Notes: a model not told the origin generated them from the sequence alone. A stretch of 64,000 bases of DNA from Paraliobacillus quinghaiensis (GCF_003426025.1 NZ_QJSH01000013.1:1-64000); one strand, 5' to 3'. Positions 15,318 to 24,983 are shown, counted from the stretch's first letter. Made by a program: numbers and translations.

Positions 15318-18300
15318 TTACCTCGTATACGTAAACACCCTAAGCCTTTTCTTTTCTAGTTTAAACTGTGAGATGTAGTCTTTTCTATCCAACTCACTTA
15401 GTAGCGCTTGATTCAGATCGTTATTGGCAATGGCTGGTCTTTTTCCACCTTTCGTGATGCCAGCATAAGGGGTGCCGAGTGCTTGTAGTAGCTCTGTGAT
15501 TTTTTCCTGTTCCAAGGTTTTCACCTGGCTCGTTAAAAGCATCACCTTGCATCTCTTTGCCATATCGAAGGAAAACAGAACGTCTATTAATGCTGCACCA
15601 GCCTCCATACCCTGATGGACGATAAACTCGACTACTTCCTCGGCAAAATCGATCGCCTTTTCTGACTCTGATAAGATAGCAGGATCGATTTGTTTCATCA
15701 GTTTCGTTTTGTAGATATCGGGAACATCGGAGTGGAATAACGTTTCGATTTCTTCTAGATTAAGGACATAATCGTCCTGATGGTTGACAAACTTCGCTAT
15801 ATTTTCTTCGATTAAAAACAAATGTAAGCTCGGGTGATTCGCTTTAATATTCTCATAGTTTTTCACTGTTAAAGATAGTATGTCATTTTCAATCATGATT
15901 CTTACGCGAGCTTCAGGTAAATCATCTGTGTAATAGAAGTCCCATTTTGTGATACTGGCTGCTAACTTTTCAAACGAAGCATTCTCGATCTCTTGACATT
16001 TCATGATCTCTTCGGAAAGCATGTGTCGTTCGTCTTCCTCCATCGCTTCCTCATCTGCTAAACGGTACTTAGCAAGCTCGCGGGCGTGGTAGATATCATT
16101 TAGGTAGTCAATCATTGTCTCATCAAAAACTTGTCCCACTTTGAAATACTGAAAAACATTGTGCCAGCTGATAATGAGTTTATCTTTTTCTAGTAAAACA
16201 TTCCATAATTCCTGATCGACCTCAGTGATATCTTGAATCAGCAAAGCTTGTTGCTCAATAATGAGCTCTTTTAAGCTCCTATACAGATAGTTTCTATTTA
16301 ATAACTCTATGATTGCCTCCTCTGTCTCCTGGCTGATTTCTTGATCCAACAAAACCTCCCTGACAAACACATTTATATTCTGGTCAATGTAAGCAAGCAC
16401 CTTTTCCACATTTGCATCCTCTATAGCAGAATAAGTTAAGTTACTAACTTTTCCCTGTAAAATATCAGACAGTGTTTGCTTATTAATTTGATAGAGATTT
16501 TTCTCCACAACATAAGTAAACAATTCCCCTTTCGGTCTAAGGTGCGTTGTATTTGTAAATTTGACCCGGAGCCTGGAGAGAATGTCTTGTTCTTTTACGG
16601 ATGGTAAATCCTCTGACACCTTGAAATAATCATCAAGCTCTGCAAGATAGGCTGCGAGCTTATCCTCTTTATTGAGTTCCTCGAGATCGGCAACATCAGC
16701 GAAAAGCAGAATGTCAGCTAAAAAGACTTGAATCTCCTCATCAGATAAGTTAGATGCTTCCTCGATATACACCCATATGTTATCCCAGTTATGACAAAGC
16801 GATTTTATAAACGATTGTTTATGTGCAGTTCTTTCCTTAAATCCAGTTACGAATTGGAGGGACGTGTCCTTTTCGTTCGTCAATTGAGACAGGATCAGCT
16901 TGAAATGTTCCTGATACTGGTCTTTCTCTAGGATAAAATCCAACAAATCATAATTTAGTATTTCTGCCTGTTTAAATTCGCTGATTCTTAGGCGTGAAAT
17001 AACTTTTTCAACATGCAGCAAGGAATACGAGAAATCACGACCCTTATAATTTTTAACGCTAAGAATAAAGTCCATATCCCTTTTGGTCAGACTACCCGGG
17101 TAGAAATAGGAAATATAATAATGGTACGTATCATCAATATATCCATGCCGCAAGAGATAAACAAGCAGATCTTTATCCAACAGCTCTTCTGGGAATACCC
17201 TCTTGTCGCTTTTAGCAATCAGTTCTTTTAGGGATAAATCATGTACTTCCGTTCTCTCGCGTTTTAATTGCGAGATTTGCTGCTTAAAGGCCTCCAGATT
17301 TTCTTCCTTTTTTAATTTAATGCTTGTTTCCCTTTCAAAGTAATTGTCTTTCGAGCCAAACACTGTTGCGATTTCATCGATAGTGGCGGTTTTATTGCCA
17401 TTTCCCATGTTATAGCTGACGTTTTGCGCATTCTTTAATTGTTTAAAAAAACTCGCTGTAATGGTTGTGTTGTTTCCAAAGTTAGTATTGTTAAGTCGAA
17501 TAAACTTATTATAATTTCCTGTTCTTGCATTTAAGCTTTGTAGATAGATCTGCTGCAATTCATCGATAGAAACCAGCTGTTCTGCCTTAGCCAATTCAAT
17601 TTTCTGCTCCATCTGTTTTATTCTGTCATCTAGCATCGTCAATTGTTGCTCAATGATCGCATCCTTCTGCTTCATCATTTGATAAACGAGCCCTTGATTA
17701 TACTGGAGTTGAGAAAAATCAACCGGATACAGATTTTTATAAATGATCAACCCTAGCAGCTTGTTCGTATCTAGTTCGAGGTCTCCCCCAAGTTTTTTCT
17801 TATAAATATCGAACTCCGTATAAATATTTTTTAGAATCCGCATATCATCGACATAGAGGCTGACATCTTGGAGAAAATTCGGATCTATTTCGTCAATATA
17901 TGGAGACTCTATTAATCGGTCACGTAGCACCTCCACGGAATTGTAAGCGTGTAGAATTGGAATTACTGGGATTATGAAATCAAAAAACTTTGTCCGGCTG
18001 CGGCTATGTTCAACCGTATCGATTTGGCCAAAGATATCATCCTTGATTGCATAAATAAAAACCACCCGCCTTTTTACAAGCTCCGAATTATTAATAAGTG
18101 CATTGAGTTCCCTTAACCGTTCAAAAATATCGAGACTATCAAACCGATCTAGGTCTTCAAATAGCACAACATCATATTTAGTTGCTTGAAAGAAATAAAG
18201 GATTTCATCAATGAACCTATCAAAAATCGAATTGTCATCCTTGGTTTTATCCATTTCTAGTGAGGCATTCGCAATTGTTACCTTATTAAAATTGAGGTTA

Positions 18301-18968
18301 CCACGCAAAAATCGATACATTTGTTTTAATAGGAAAAAACCATAGACGCTAATGAAAACAAGCAATAGAATAGCGCCGATTAATGACATCGTTTCCTCAC
18401 TCTGGTTGAGCACGGTATTTTCATAGAGTGTTCCAAATAGATTCGGGACAAAAAAATAGATAACCCCTGCAATAAACGCGAGAAATAAGAAGAGCTGCTG
18501 AATCGTTTGTCTACTCTTCATATGTTTAATCTTTCTGAACCTAGAGAATGGGATAGTCCTATCCCGGACTCTGTATATCATTTGCTGAAGGATACTCTTT
18601 TCTAACGCTCTTTCATCCTCCTGACCGCCCCCACCTTCGTTATTGCCAGATGGTGTGTTGGGTTTACTACCAAAGGTTGCAAGCGAAATGTTCAAAAAGT
18701 GATAGGTCTGGTTGTGATTTTTCTCAAAGGTTCTCAAAATACTACTTTTTCCCGAGCCATACGGACCGGTTATCGCAATGTTTTTTACCTTCTCATTTTC
18801 TAAGCCAGATCGAATGGCCCCAGCATAAATGCCATCATTATCAATATCATCATTCGGGGTCAAATCTTCATATAAGGGTGTAACAGGAGGGTCTTTTAAT
18901 TTGCCGACAATCCTTTCCAACGAGCGAACGAACCACCTCTTCCATCTATCCTTCCACGAAACCAACAT
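15318..18968 (-). CDS. large membrane-anchored P-loop NTPase, YobI/KAP-like
   Basis: 1216 aa from the ATG at 18968, chosen for the GGGGGAG site 6 nt before it; an earlier in-frame ATG at 19010 has no site. Walker A 'GPYGSGKS' is at residues 68-75. Two transmembrane helices lie at about 160-180 and 198-215, inserted between Walker A and Walker B ('VVLFEDLDRFD'). That arrangement is typical of KAP-family NTPases. 'RRVVFIYAIKDDIF' is the sensor-like strand. The long C-terminal two thirds is helical with coiled-coil stretches. B. subtilis YobI has this length and layout. KAP proteins such as F-plasmid PifA are linked to phage exclusion, so a defence role next to IetAS is plausible but unproven. 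Confidence 0.75.
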   Translation of the reverse strand: MLVSWKDRWKRWFVRSLERIVGKLKDPPVTPLYEDLTPNDDIDNDGIYAGAIRSGLENEKVKNIAITGPYGSGKSSILRTFEKNHNQTYHFLNISLATFGSKPNTPSGNNEGGGGQEDERALEKSILQQMIYRVRDRTIPFSRFRKIKHMKSRQTIQQLFLFLAFIAGVIYFFVPNLFGTLYENTVLNQSEETMSLIGAILLLVFISVYGFFLLKQMYRFLRGNLNFNKVTIANASLEMDKTKDDNSIFDRFIDEILYFFQATKYDVVLFEDLDRFDSLDIFERLRELNALINNSELVKRRVVFIYAIKDDIFGQIDTVEHSRSRTKFFDFIIPVIPILHAYNSVEVLRDRLIESPYIDEIDPNFLQDVSLYVDDMRILKNIYTEFDIYKKKLGGDLELDTNKLLGLIIYKNLYPVDFSQLQYNQGLVYQMMKQKDAIIEQQLTMLDDRIKQMEQKIELAKAEQLVSIDELQQIYLQSLNARTGNYNKFIRLNNTNFGNNTTITASFFKQLKNAQNVSYNMGNGNKTATIDEIATVFGSKDNYFERETSIKLKKEENLEAFKQQISQLKRERTEVHDLSLKELIAKSDKRVFPEELLDKDLLVYLLRHGYIDDTYHYYISYFYPGSLTKRDMDFILSVKNYKGRDFSYSLLHVEKVISRLRISEFKQAEILNYDLLDFILEKDQYQEHFKLILSQLTNEKDTSLQFVTGFKERTAHKQSFIKSLCHNWDNIWVYIEEASNLSDEEIQVFLADILLFADVADLEELNKEDKLAAYLAELDDYFKVSEDLPSVKEQDILSRLRVKFTNTTHLRPKGELFTYVVEKNLYQINKQTLSDILQGKVSNLTYSAIEDANVEKVLAYIDQNINVFVREVLLDQEISQETEEAIIELLNRNYLYRSLKELIIEQQALLIQDITEVDQELWNVLLEKDKLIISWHNVFQYFKVGQVFDETMIDYLNDIYHARELAKYRLADEEAMEEDERHMLSEEIMKCQEIENASFEKLAASITKWDFYYTDDLPEARVRIMIENDILSLTVKNYENIKANHPSLHLFLIEENIAKFVNHQDDYVLNLEEIETLFHSDVPDIYKTKLMKQIDPAILSESEKAIDFAEEVVEFIVHQGMEAGAALIDVLFSFDMAKRCKVMLLTSQVKTLEQEKITELLQALGTPYAGITKGGKRPAIANNDLNQALLSELDRKDYISQFKLEKKRLRVFTYTR

Positions 18969-19139
18969 AGAAGTCTCCCCCATTCTATAAGAATACGTCC
19001 ATTTTACCATTTTTTTCGGGTTGGTGCTGTGAGGTGCGGAGTTGTGTCTCCTTACTGATTACAATACATACAACCTCAGAGGTGGTACATTACAATGTTT
19101 GTAATCGAGCATCAATTCTGGAAAAGGAGTACATCACTA

Positions 19140-19466
19140 CTACTTTTTATGCATTTCTTCTTTATATTTTTTAATAAACTTTCTAGTTAGCCGATTCGCT
19201 ACTTCTAATTTCGCTGAATCTGTGTTCGGTGGTGCATACACTTTATTTAACATTTGATCAATCTGATTCACCAACTCTTTCTCTACCTTCTCTTCTGACC
19301 ATAAACCGTCTTTTTGAGAAGAATTCAAATTTCGACAAGACTTATTCCAAATTTGATCTACTTCTCTACTTATTCTTTCTCTATTTATCTTATTTAAGTT
19401 AGATTGATTTATTTCTTTCTGCGAACGGAAATGTATTTCTTTAAAATATTGATTTTTATTACTCAT
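19140..19466 (-). CDS. small highly charged hypothetical protein
   Basis: 108 aa, rich in K, E, N and Q and predicted helical ('INRERISREVDQIWNKS', 'VEKELVNQIDQMLNKV'). No recognised family. It starts 22 nt after the stop of the recombinase-like gene upstream and probably shares its transcript. The ribosome binding site (AAAGGTTG before ATG) is moderate. Confidence 0.5.
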   Translation of the reverse strand: MSNKNQYFKEIHFRSQKEINQSNLNKINRERISREVDQIWNKSCRNLNSSQKDGLWSEEKVEKELVNQIDQMLNKVYAPPNTDSAKLEVANRLTRKFIKKYKEEMHKK

Positions 19467-19488
19467 ATATCCAACAACCTTTCTCTGA

Positions 19489-20315
19489 TTACATCGGAAC
19501 TCCTAAAAATTCATCAATAAATTTATATTCGCAATTGTAAAACTTAGAAATCATCTGATCTGTTGTAGTTATTCCAGCAAGTTGAGCTATATTATAAGTA
19601 TCTACACCACTGTTAATTAGGTTATATATGTAGGTGTCCCTTAAAATTTGACTTGTAAGACCATAATTATTAAAGATTGTCGCAGCCGCCTGCCTGCTAC
19701 ACCTATTGTTTAACCGAGAGCTAAACATGGCTTCTCCACTATACCCACTTATTTTATATGATTTGAGGATATAGGAATGTAGCTCTTCAGAAATTGGCAA
19801 AGTTCTAGTTATCGCCCCTCTAATCTCCACATAAGAATTATCGTTAATAACGTGAAGATCATCTCTATTTAATGCGATTAATTCATATAATTTGATACCA
19901 GTCTCTAAGGTCAATAATATCATAGATATGTTTCTCTTTTTCCAAGTTTTATTAGCGTACTTATACATTAAATCTTTAGCATCTTTACTAATTATAGTTT
20001 TTTTAGAATGGGCAGATGGGATGTTATTTACAATAAACATTTTCATTGAAAGCCTGATGTTTTCTTCTTTAAACTCAGCGTATGCATTAACAGCTGCTAT
20101 ATAACGATTAAGGATTGCTTTATTCTTGCTCTCTTTGTTTTTTTCTTCTATGAAATTAATTGCATCTTCTTTCTTAAACGAAAGCAGACTACATTTATTT
20201 TTTGTAGATAGTCGTTAAAACATTCAATAGAATTTGAATACTCCTTTATCGTTTTAATCGCTTTATCTTGGTTTAACATCCACTTTCTAAACAATACTAA
20301 CTCTTCATCCATCAT
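19489..20315 (-). pseudogene. tyrosine recombinase-like gene, frameshifted and with degenerate catalytic residues
   Basis: The start at 20315 follows GGTGG by 7 nt. It gives 'MMDEELVLFRKWMLNQDKAI' and a core-binding-like domain; one base appears lost in a run of six A near 20208, after which the frame continues 'KKEDAINFIEEKNKES' into the 185-codon 3' part. The fold is that of a phage integrase, but the first catalytic Arg is Lys ('TGIKLYEL'). The His of HxxR is Gln ('LTSQILRDTY'), the GH box is 'AGI', and only the Arg of HxxR and a Tyr ('ISKFYN') remain. It may have been a DNA-binding relative rather than an active recombinase even before the frameshift. Confidence 0.7.
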
Positions 20316-20438
20316 AAAATTTCCACCTTTAAGTAAGATAATAAAATAAACTCAGTTGCTCTTTATCATTTATTTCTGCTTCTTAAAATGGTTTAGTTTC
20401 CTTTACCTCCTAATCTTTCTACAATCGCTTCCCTAAGC

Positions 20439-20549
20439 ATTGTGAGGCAAATAGGAAAATGTGAGGCGATTCGAATCGCCTCACTATTTCTTTATTACAA
20501 ATAACCCTTAAATAAGCTGTCACATCAACATATAAAACTGCCTCACAAT
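20439..20549. repeat. nested palindromic array of GTGAGGC motifs
   Basis: A perfect 24-bp palindrome, GTGAGGCGATTC-GAATCGCCTCAC (20461-20484), lies inside a second exact inverted pair: ATTGTGAGGCA (20439-20449) and TGCCTCACAAT (20539-20549). GTGAGGC thus occurs four times, two in each direction, 125-235 bp upstream of the recombinase-like gene. It could be an operator or a recombination site. No gene is seen between 20316 and 20795. Confidence 0.7.
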
Positions 20550-20795
20550 AATTTTATTTTCATAAATTATTTCGTCATTTAATTACAAATCTCCTTTTTT
20601 TAGAAGCAATAAATTTACAATAGATAACAAATTGTAGTACTGAACTGCCACACACATACCTCTTTGTTCATTTTTTTACTAAACACCGTGCTTTTTGTCG
20701 AATAAACAGATATTATGTCGAAACTATTAACAATTTATAATGACTCTTTTATACTGTACTTTGCTTTAATTATATTAGGATGTAAGGAGATAGAA

Positions 20796-20972
20796 ATGAC
20801 TATCAAAATTATTAAATTTAAAATAAAAATTTTAAGAACTATTATGATTCATAAAGCTAAAACTAAAGGAATAACCCATCCAGAGACAGTTAAATCTAGT
20901 CAATTATTAGATTCAGTTTTAAATAGATACCAACGAATTAAACAAAAGTCTCGCTATAATTACCAGCAATGA
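20796..20972 (+). CDS. Spo0E-like sporulation regulatory protein (aspartyl-phosphate phosphatase)
   Basis: 58 aa from the ATG at 20796, which follows AAGGAGA. It contains the Spo0E signature 'GITHPETVKSSQLLDSVLNR' (family pattern: ...G..HPET...SQ.LD.L....). Family members remove phosphate from Spo0A~P and delay sporulation. The N-terminal part is more basic and hydrophobic than usual. It stands alone between phage- and plasmid-like genes, as accessory Spo0E paralogues often do. Confidence 0.75.
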   Translation: MTIKIIKFKIKILRTIMIHKAKTKGITHPETVKSSQLLDSVLNRYQRIKQKSRYNYQQ

Positions 20973-21311
20973 CAAGCTCACAGTTTAGTGGTAGTAACAG
21001 TAATTTAAAATGAATGGATGTAAAATCCTTTTAATCAGATGACATCGATTTTTGATAACAAATTAAATCACATCACAGACAATTTTCTATTTAAAGATAT
21101 AACGTAGTGCATTTATTTAGTTATTTTTATACCAAAAGGTTCGGGGATGCATTATTCTAAAATACAACATAATTATCAATGATTTTTCAGTTGAGTGGTA
21201 ATAACCTTAAAACTAAAGCTATTCATCTCTTTTTTTAAGCCTATATTTATTTTGCTCCCTCCTTTTTGCTATCATTTCTTTTAATTATGGCGACATTTCT
21301 TCCTTGAATTT
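20973..21311. other. 338-bp gap, nothing recognised
   Basis: AT-rich sequence between a plus-strand and a minus-strand gene end. No frame, RNA or clear terminator is seen. Confidence 0.5.
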
Positions 21312-21560
21312 TTATTCCTTTGCATTATGGTAAAGCATTTTAGACACGTCAAGTACTCTATAATTATCTTCATCCGGTAAATATTGACGAACAAATTGTT
21401 TCGTTCTTTCATGATCAAAAAAAAGATCTACTTGTTTCACTTCTTTGGCAATATTAAGTGCCAAAAGTGCAGTCTTTTTCCGATAACTTGTTCCACCATT
21501 TAATAAATATTCATATTGGTCTTTGAGAGCTTCATAAAAGTTATCGTAAGTATTAGTCAC
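21312..21560 (-). CDS. hypothetical protein, helical, 82 aa
   Basis: Starts ATG with GGAAG in front (AAGAAAGGAAGTTAGATGTG). Sequence features are 'NTYDNFYEALKDQYEYLLNG' and 'LFFDHERTKQFVRQYLPDED'. Mixed charge, no membrane segment, no recognised family. It is followed by a gap, and a larger unknown gene lies upstream on the same strand. Confidence 0.5.
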   Translation of the reverse strand: MTNTYDNFYEALKDQYEYLLNGGTSYRKKTALLALNIAKEVKQVDLFFDHERTKQFVRQYLPDEDNYRVLDVSKMLYHNAKE

Positions 21561-21671
21561 ATCTAACTTCCTTTCTTATTTTTGATTCAGTTCAACATAT
21601 AATTCCCTATGAACATTCTTACACTAAAGAATTAAAACATAAGTAGTTCACATACTTTTCTATCTGTAATC

Positions 21672-22271
21672 TCAAAGCAGAAAAATTTCTCCGCTCATTA
21701 AAAAACGATACGCTCCTATACCGTCTTCATCAACATACCAGCAAATATTAGATGCTAAGCTAATAGATGATTGGTGATCATGTAGTGGATATGGTGAAGC
21801 ATACGTTTTACCCTTTTTAGATAACTGCTTATTACGATAAATCTTATCAACAGACATCAACGTTTGCTCAGAATGGTTCACTATCCAGCATCCAAAGCTT
21901 TGATCTGGAGCTACATACCAAATAGCATCATCTCTATTAGAATCGATATCTGGGGCTAATGGATACTGATAATCTATCTCCACAGACGGTTCTCCTTGAT
22001 AGCATAGTGTCTCAAACGTATCTATCATTCCCTCTTCCGCAATAGGCTCTTCAAAATCGCTATGTCTCTCTTCCTCTACCTGCTCTATTGATTCATAGTT
22101 AATTTGATCTTTACAAGAAGCAAAGTACTGTGGGTTTGTTGTATCTACTCCTTTCCAAATAGCACACTCTTCTGTAAATGCATCATACATAGCACAATGA
22201 GTTGCACATGTTTTTTGATCTGTTTTTCTTTCCACATTGTTATTCGTTATTAAGCGAAGCATGGACATCAT
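21672..22271 (-). CDS. hypothetical protein with N-terminal cysteine cluster
   Basis: 199 aa. Four cysteines near the N-terminus ('KTCATHCAMYDAFTEECAIW' and a later 'FASCKD') could bind metal. The middle is acidic (Glu-rich, 65-85). The C-terminal part is Trp/Tyr-rich with 'DDAIWYVAPDQSFGCWIVNH' and 'NICWYVDEDGIGAYRFLM', which looks like two related beta segments. No family recognised. It is divergently transcribed from the 22400 operon across a 128-bp promoter region. Confidence 0.5.
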   Translation of the reverse strand: MMSMLRLITNNNVERKTDQKTCATHCAMYDAFTEECAIWKGVDTTNPQYFASCKDQINYESIEQVEEERHSDFEEPIAEEGMIDTFETLCYQGEPSVEIDYQYPLAPDIDSNRDDAIWYVAPDQSFGCWIVNHSEQTLMSVDKIYRNKQLSKKGKTYASPYPLHDHQSSISLASNICWYVDEDGIGAYRFLMSGEIFLL

Positions 22272-22399
22272 CCTTTCCTTATAAATTATTAAGTTGGAAA
22301 ATTATTGATAATACCTACATTCTATGATACACTAATTATAATATATTGTAAAAGTATTTATGTTTTTTGAATATGGTAGATTAAAGGGGGGCTTTTCCT
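22272..22399. promoter_or_regulatory. divergent promoter region
   Basis: Shared upstream region of the 21672 (-) and 22400 (+) genes. It holds AT-rich promoter-like blocks (TTGATAATACC... and TATGATACACT...TATAAT near 22325-22345) and the AGGGGGG ribosome binding site of the plus-strand operon. Confidence 0.35.
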
Positions 22400-23545
22400 G
22401 TGAGAACTTATTCCTGGATCGGTTTACAGACAAATGACTATGAAGATAAAAAAAAGATAAGAGATTATATCTATTTTTTATTAAAATGGATGATTATTCC
22501 ACCCTTGTATATTATTATGACTTTTCCATATGTTCCGTTAGTGTTAATTTATGATAGCTTCCGAAGGAAAGAAAATCGGCTCAACATAGAAGGATTTAAA
22601 ATAAAAAGACCGCAGGAGACTGCTGCAGCTAGGGTAGTAGCCAAGGGTAAAAATATGACTGCAGAAAAGTTAAAAGATGGTCGAATGAATATTGCTGAAG
22701 CAGTTTTTAGTACACATAACTTTGAAGGAATGGAGATGCGCGTAGATGAAGCATGTGCGGTGTTGCACCGCTGTTACACACAAGACGGCTTAGAATCGGC
22801 TTATTTAGCATTAGTTGCGCCATTCAAAGATGAGAAACCTTCTTTATATATAATTGCTTCCACGGCTGATATCGTACAAACACATGGAGATATCATTTTG
22901 AAAGATGATTACTTTAACGGTTATCGTATTCACATAGAAATAAACGAAAATGATCAAAGATATACATCTCACGTTGAGAGGGCTTTAAAGGCCGCATTTT
23001 TAGAAGAACAGACATACTACTACCATACAGGGTCATATCAAGGATATAAGACAGAGCGCATACCTAAAAGCTCAATTCAGCGTATCCGGTTGTTTCATCA
23101 ATACGACCCCGTCTATTCTATGTATGATCAATTAGTTCATGGTAAGAAACCAGAACATACTACTCCACCATTAGCAACACAATGGCGATATGAAACAGAG
23201 AAATACGTTACTATTAAGACTTATATATTGAAAATGATTGATGAGAACCGAATACCTCGCCCTCTATTTGAAGAAGTTGGAGAGAGATTTCATAGAATGC
23301 ATGCCTTGGATGATGATTTAGCATTAATGTTTTTCAATGAAGATGAATTATTTTTTTATATGTTGCGTTATGCCGAATATCTATATCCGAATCCCTTTCC
23401 GGTAGAACCCAGAGAGTTACTTGTAGATGTCTATGTAAAAGCTTATTTGACTGATAATGCTATTTATACAAAAGAGGAAATGATTGAAAAATTAAAAGAG
23501 GATGGTTACGGTTTAGAGACCATGTTTGGGGAGTGGATTAATTAA
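22400..23545 (+). CDS. membrane-anchored hypothetical protein, first gene of an ICE/plasmid-like cluster
   Basis: 381 aa with a GTG start behind AAAGGGGGG. One or two hydrophobic helices at about residues 26-53 ('FLLKWMIIPPLYIIMTFPY...') anchor a soluble domain with 'FNGYRIHIEINENDQRYTSH' and several helical blocks. The C-terminus ('YVKAYLTDNAIYTKEEMIEK') is helical. No recognised family. The next gene starts 2 nt after the stop, so both are co-transcribed and probably coupled. Confidence 0.55.
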   Translation: MRTYSWIGLQTNDYEDKKKIRDYIYFLLKWMIIPPLYIIMTFPYVPLVLIYDSFRRKENRLNIEGFKIKRPQETAAARVVAKGKNMTAEKLKDGRMNIAEAVFSTHNFEGMEMRVDEACAVLHRCYTQDGLESAYLALVAPFKDEKPSLYIIASTADIVQTHGDIILKDDYFNGYRIHIEINENDQRYTSHVERALKAAFLEEQTYYYHTGSYQGYKTERIPKSSIQRIRLFHQYDPVYSMYDQLVHGKKPEHTTPPLATQWRYETEKYVTIKTYILKMIDENRIPRPLFEEVGERFHRMHALDDDLALMFFNEDELFFYMLRYAEYLYPNPFPVEPRELLVDVYVKAYLTDNAIYTKEEMIEKLKEDGYGLETMFGEWIN

Positions 23546-23547
23546 TT

Positions 23548-24303
23548 ATGGTGCATCACCATTGGCAATCTAAAAATCAACGATTACTATATCAACTAAA
23601 AAAATATGGTTCATCCGATATTACAGTGCGAAGCTGGGACGAACTTGCAGAGAGAAAAGGATTATCTCGTTCGAGCGTCTATATACAACGATTTGGTACT
23701 TTTAACGAGGCCAAAATAAAAGCTGGATTTGATATAGAGCAAAAACAGCAAAGAAAGCCGTTATACACAAAACAAGAGATTTTATCAATCATTAAACAAC
23801 ATAAGGAAGCGTTGGCTGACCAAACATACCTTAAGAAATCATGGGAATCATATCGAAAAAACCAAAAGATAGCTCTTCCTACTTATCAAACTATCATGCG
23901 TCATCTCAAGTATGATGAGTTGAACGAACTACTTCAAAGGCCAAAACAACGCTATAACCAATCAGATGAACAAGATTTAATTCAAATTGCTAAGCTTCAT
24001 GCAGCACACTTTACGACGCATATGCATTGGGATATGTGGGCAAAGAAAAGAAAGCTACCTACAAGTGATGTTTATATCTATCATTTTAATGGTTGGGAAC
24101 AAGCAAAAAGGAAAGTTTTCGGACAAACCAGTAAAGAACAAAAAAAAGAAGAACTCAAACAACTAGCGAGACTACACTCTTCTTATTTCACTACTACAAC
24201 AAAATGGGATCAGTACGCTAAAAAAGAAAATCTTCCTCGTACCAATCAGTTCATTTATCATTTCGGTACATGGAAAGAAGCAAAAAAGCAATGTAAGTCT
24301 TAA
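23548..24303 (+). CDS. protein of four homing-endonuclease-associated (HNH-repeat type) DNA-binding repeats
   Basis: 251 aa built from about four repeats of 55-60 residues with the pattern W..(Y/L)A....LP.S..Y.Y.FG.W..AK. Copies read 'WDELAERKGLSRSSVYIQRF', 'WAKKRKLPTSDVYIYHF' and 'YAKKENLPRTNQFIYHFG'; the second copy (residues 80-130) is more diverged. Such repeats occur with HNH endonucleases and bind DNA, but no HNH nuclease motif is present. It could recognise a specific site on the element. ATG directly follows the previous stop (TAATTATGG). Confidence 0.7.
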   Translation: MVHHHWQSKNQRLLYQLKKYGSSDITVRSWDELAERKGLSRSSVYIQRFGTFNEAKIKAGFDIEQKQQRKPLYTKQEILSIIKQHKEALADQTYLKKSWESYRKNQKIALPTYQTIMRHLKYDELNELLQRPKQRYNQSDEQDLIQIAKLHAAHFTTHMHWDMWAKKRKLPTSDVYIYHFNGWEQAKRKVFGQTSKEQKKEELKQLARLHSSYFTTTTKWDQYAKKENLPRTNQFIYHFGTWKEAKKQCKS

Positions 24304-24349
24304 TGTCACTTGATTGTCTCAGCAAAATTACATAGAGAGGAGATATAAA

Positions 24350-24694
24350 ATGAGCAGAACTACACCATCATTATTAGCAAACTTAATTACTATTTTTATT
24401 GGCATGTTACTAATCGGATTAAAAACGGCAACAGGGTTAAATATAGAATCAATCATAGAACTTTTAAAAGGAGCATTTTTAGCACTTGTAATTTTTCATA
24501 GTATCATGTTTTTCATCCAATACTTTTTCAACCTATTAACAGTTCTTACTATCTGGTTTATTCCCGTTGTTTTTCCCATCTTATTAGGTCTTAGTATTAT
24601 TATTGGATTGATCATTGCTATACCACAATTTATTCGCTCAATATATTACACTATTAAAGATCGACGACAAGTTAGATACGATATTGCTTCATAA
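24350..24694 (+). CDS. integral membrane protein, three hydrophobic segments
   Basis: 114 aa from the ATG at 24350, chosen for GAGAGGAGAT just upstream. Hydrophobic segments lie near residues 8-25, 40-60 and 65-95 ('LTIWFIPVVFPILLGLSII'), with a basic tail 'KDRRQVRYDIAS'. No family recognised. It lies 46 bp after the repeat protein in the same operon. Confidence 0.55.
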   Translation: MSRTTPSLLANLITIFIGMLLIGLKTATGLNIESIIELLKGAFLALVIFHSIMFFIQYFFNLLTVLTIWFIPVVFPILLGLSIIIGLIIAIPQFIRSIYYTIKDRRQVRYDIAS

Positions 24695-24719
24695 TTTAAG
24701 CCAAAGGAGGGGATATTCT

Positions 24720-24983
24720 ATGACTAAAGGAACCAGATCACCAGAAGTAATAGTAAACGCCTCTGTACGAAAAGTATTAGGTACAGAGGATATCCTATAC
24801 TTTTTGAAAAAACATCAAAAAGGTGAGTGGGGAAACATATCAAAAATTGAAGAAAAGATAAATGATGCAGCTCTCCAACACGGTTACATGGTTGTTTCTT
24901 CATTTGTTTTGGGAGCAGAAACGTTGATTATTAAAACTAACGGCGAACGCACCAAAACATCTATTAATTTGGCAACTAATTAG
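24720..24983 (+). CDS. small plasmid/ICE-type conserved protein with GEWG motif
   Basis: 87 aa from the ATG at 24720 behind AAAGGAGGGG. 'LKKHQKGEWGNISKIEEKIN' followed by 'ALQHGYMVVSSF' and 'LIIKTNGERTKTSINL' matches a small family found on many plasmids and ICEs. That family's pattern is H..G(D/E)WG...N..AL..G....S.Y.....I.I.TE.DR..T...LP. The function of that family is not known to me. Its presence supports a conjugative or plasmid origin of this cluster. Confidence 0.6.
   Translation: MTKGTRSPEVIVNASVRKVLGTEDILYFLKKHQKGEWGNISKIEEKINDAALQHGYMVVSSFVLGAETLIIKTNGERTKTSINLATN

Noticed and set aside
20439-20549. CRISPR array or telomere-resolution site
   Set aside because: The repeats are inverted, few and unevenly spaced, with no spacer pattern. 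A protelomerase reading would need an active-site enzyme, and the neighbouring protein lacks the catalytic residues.
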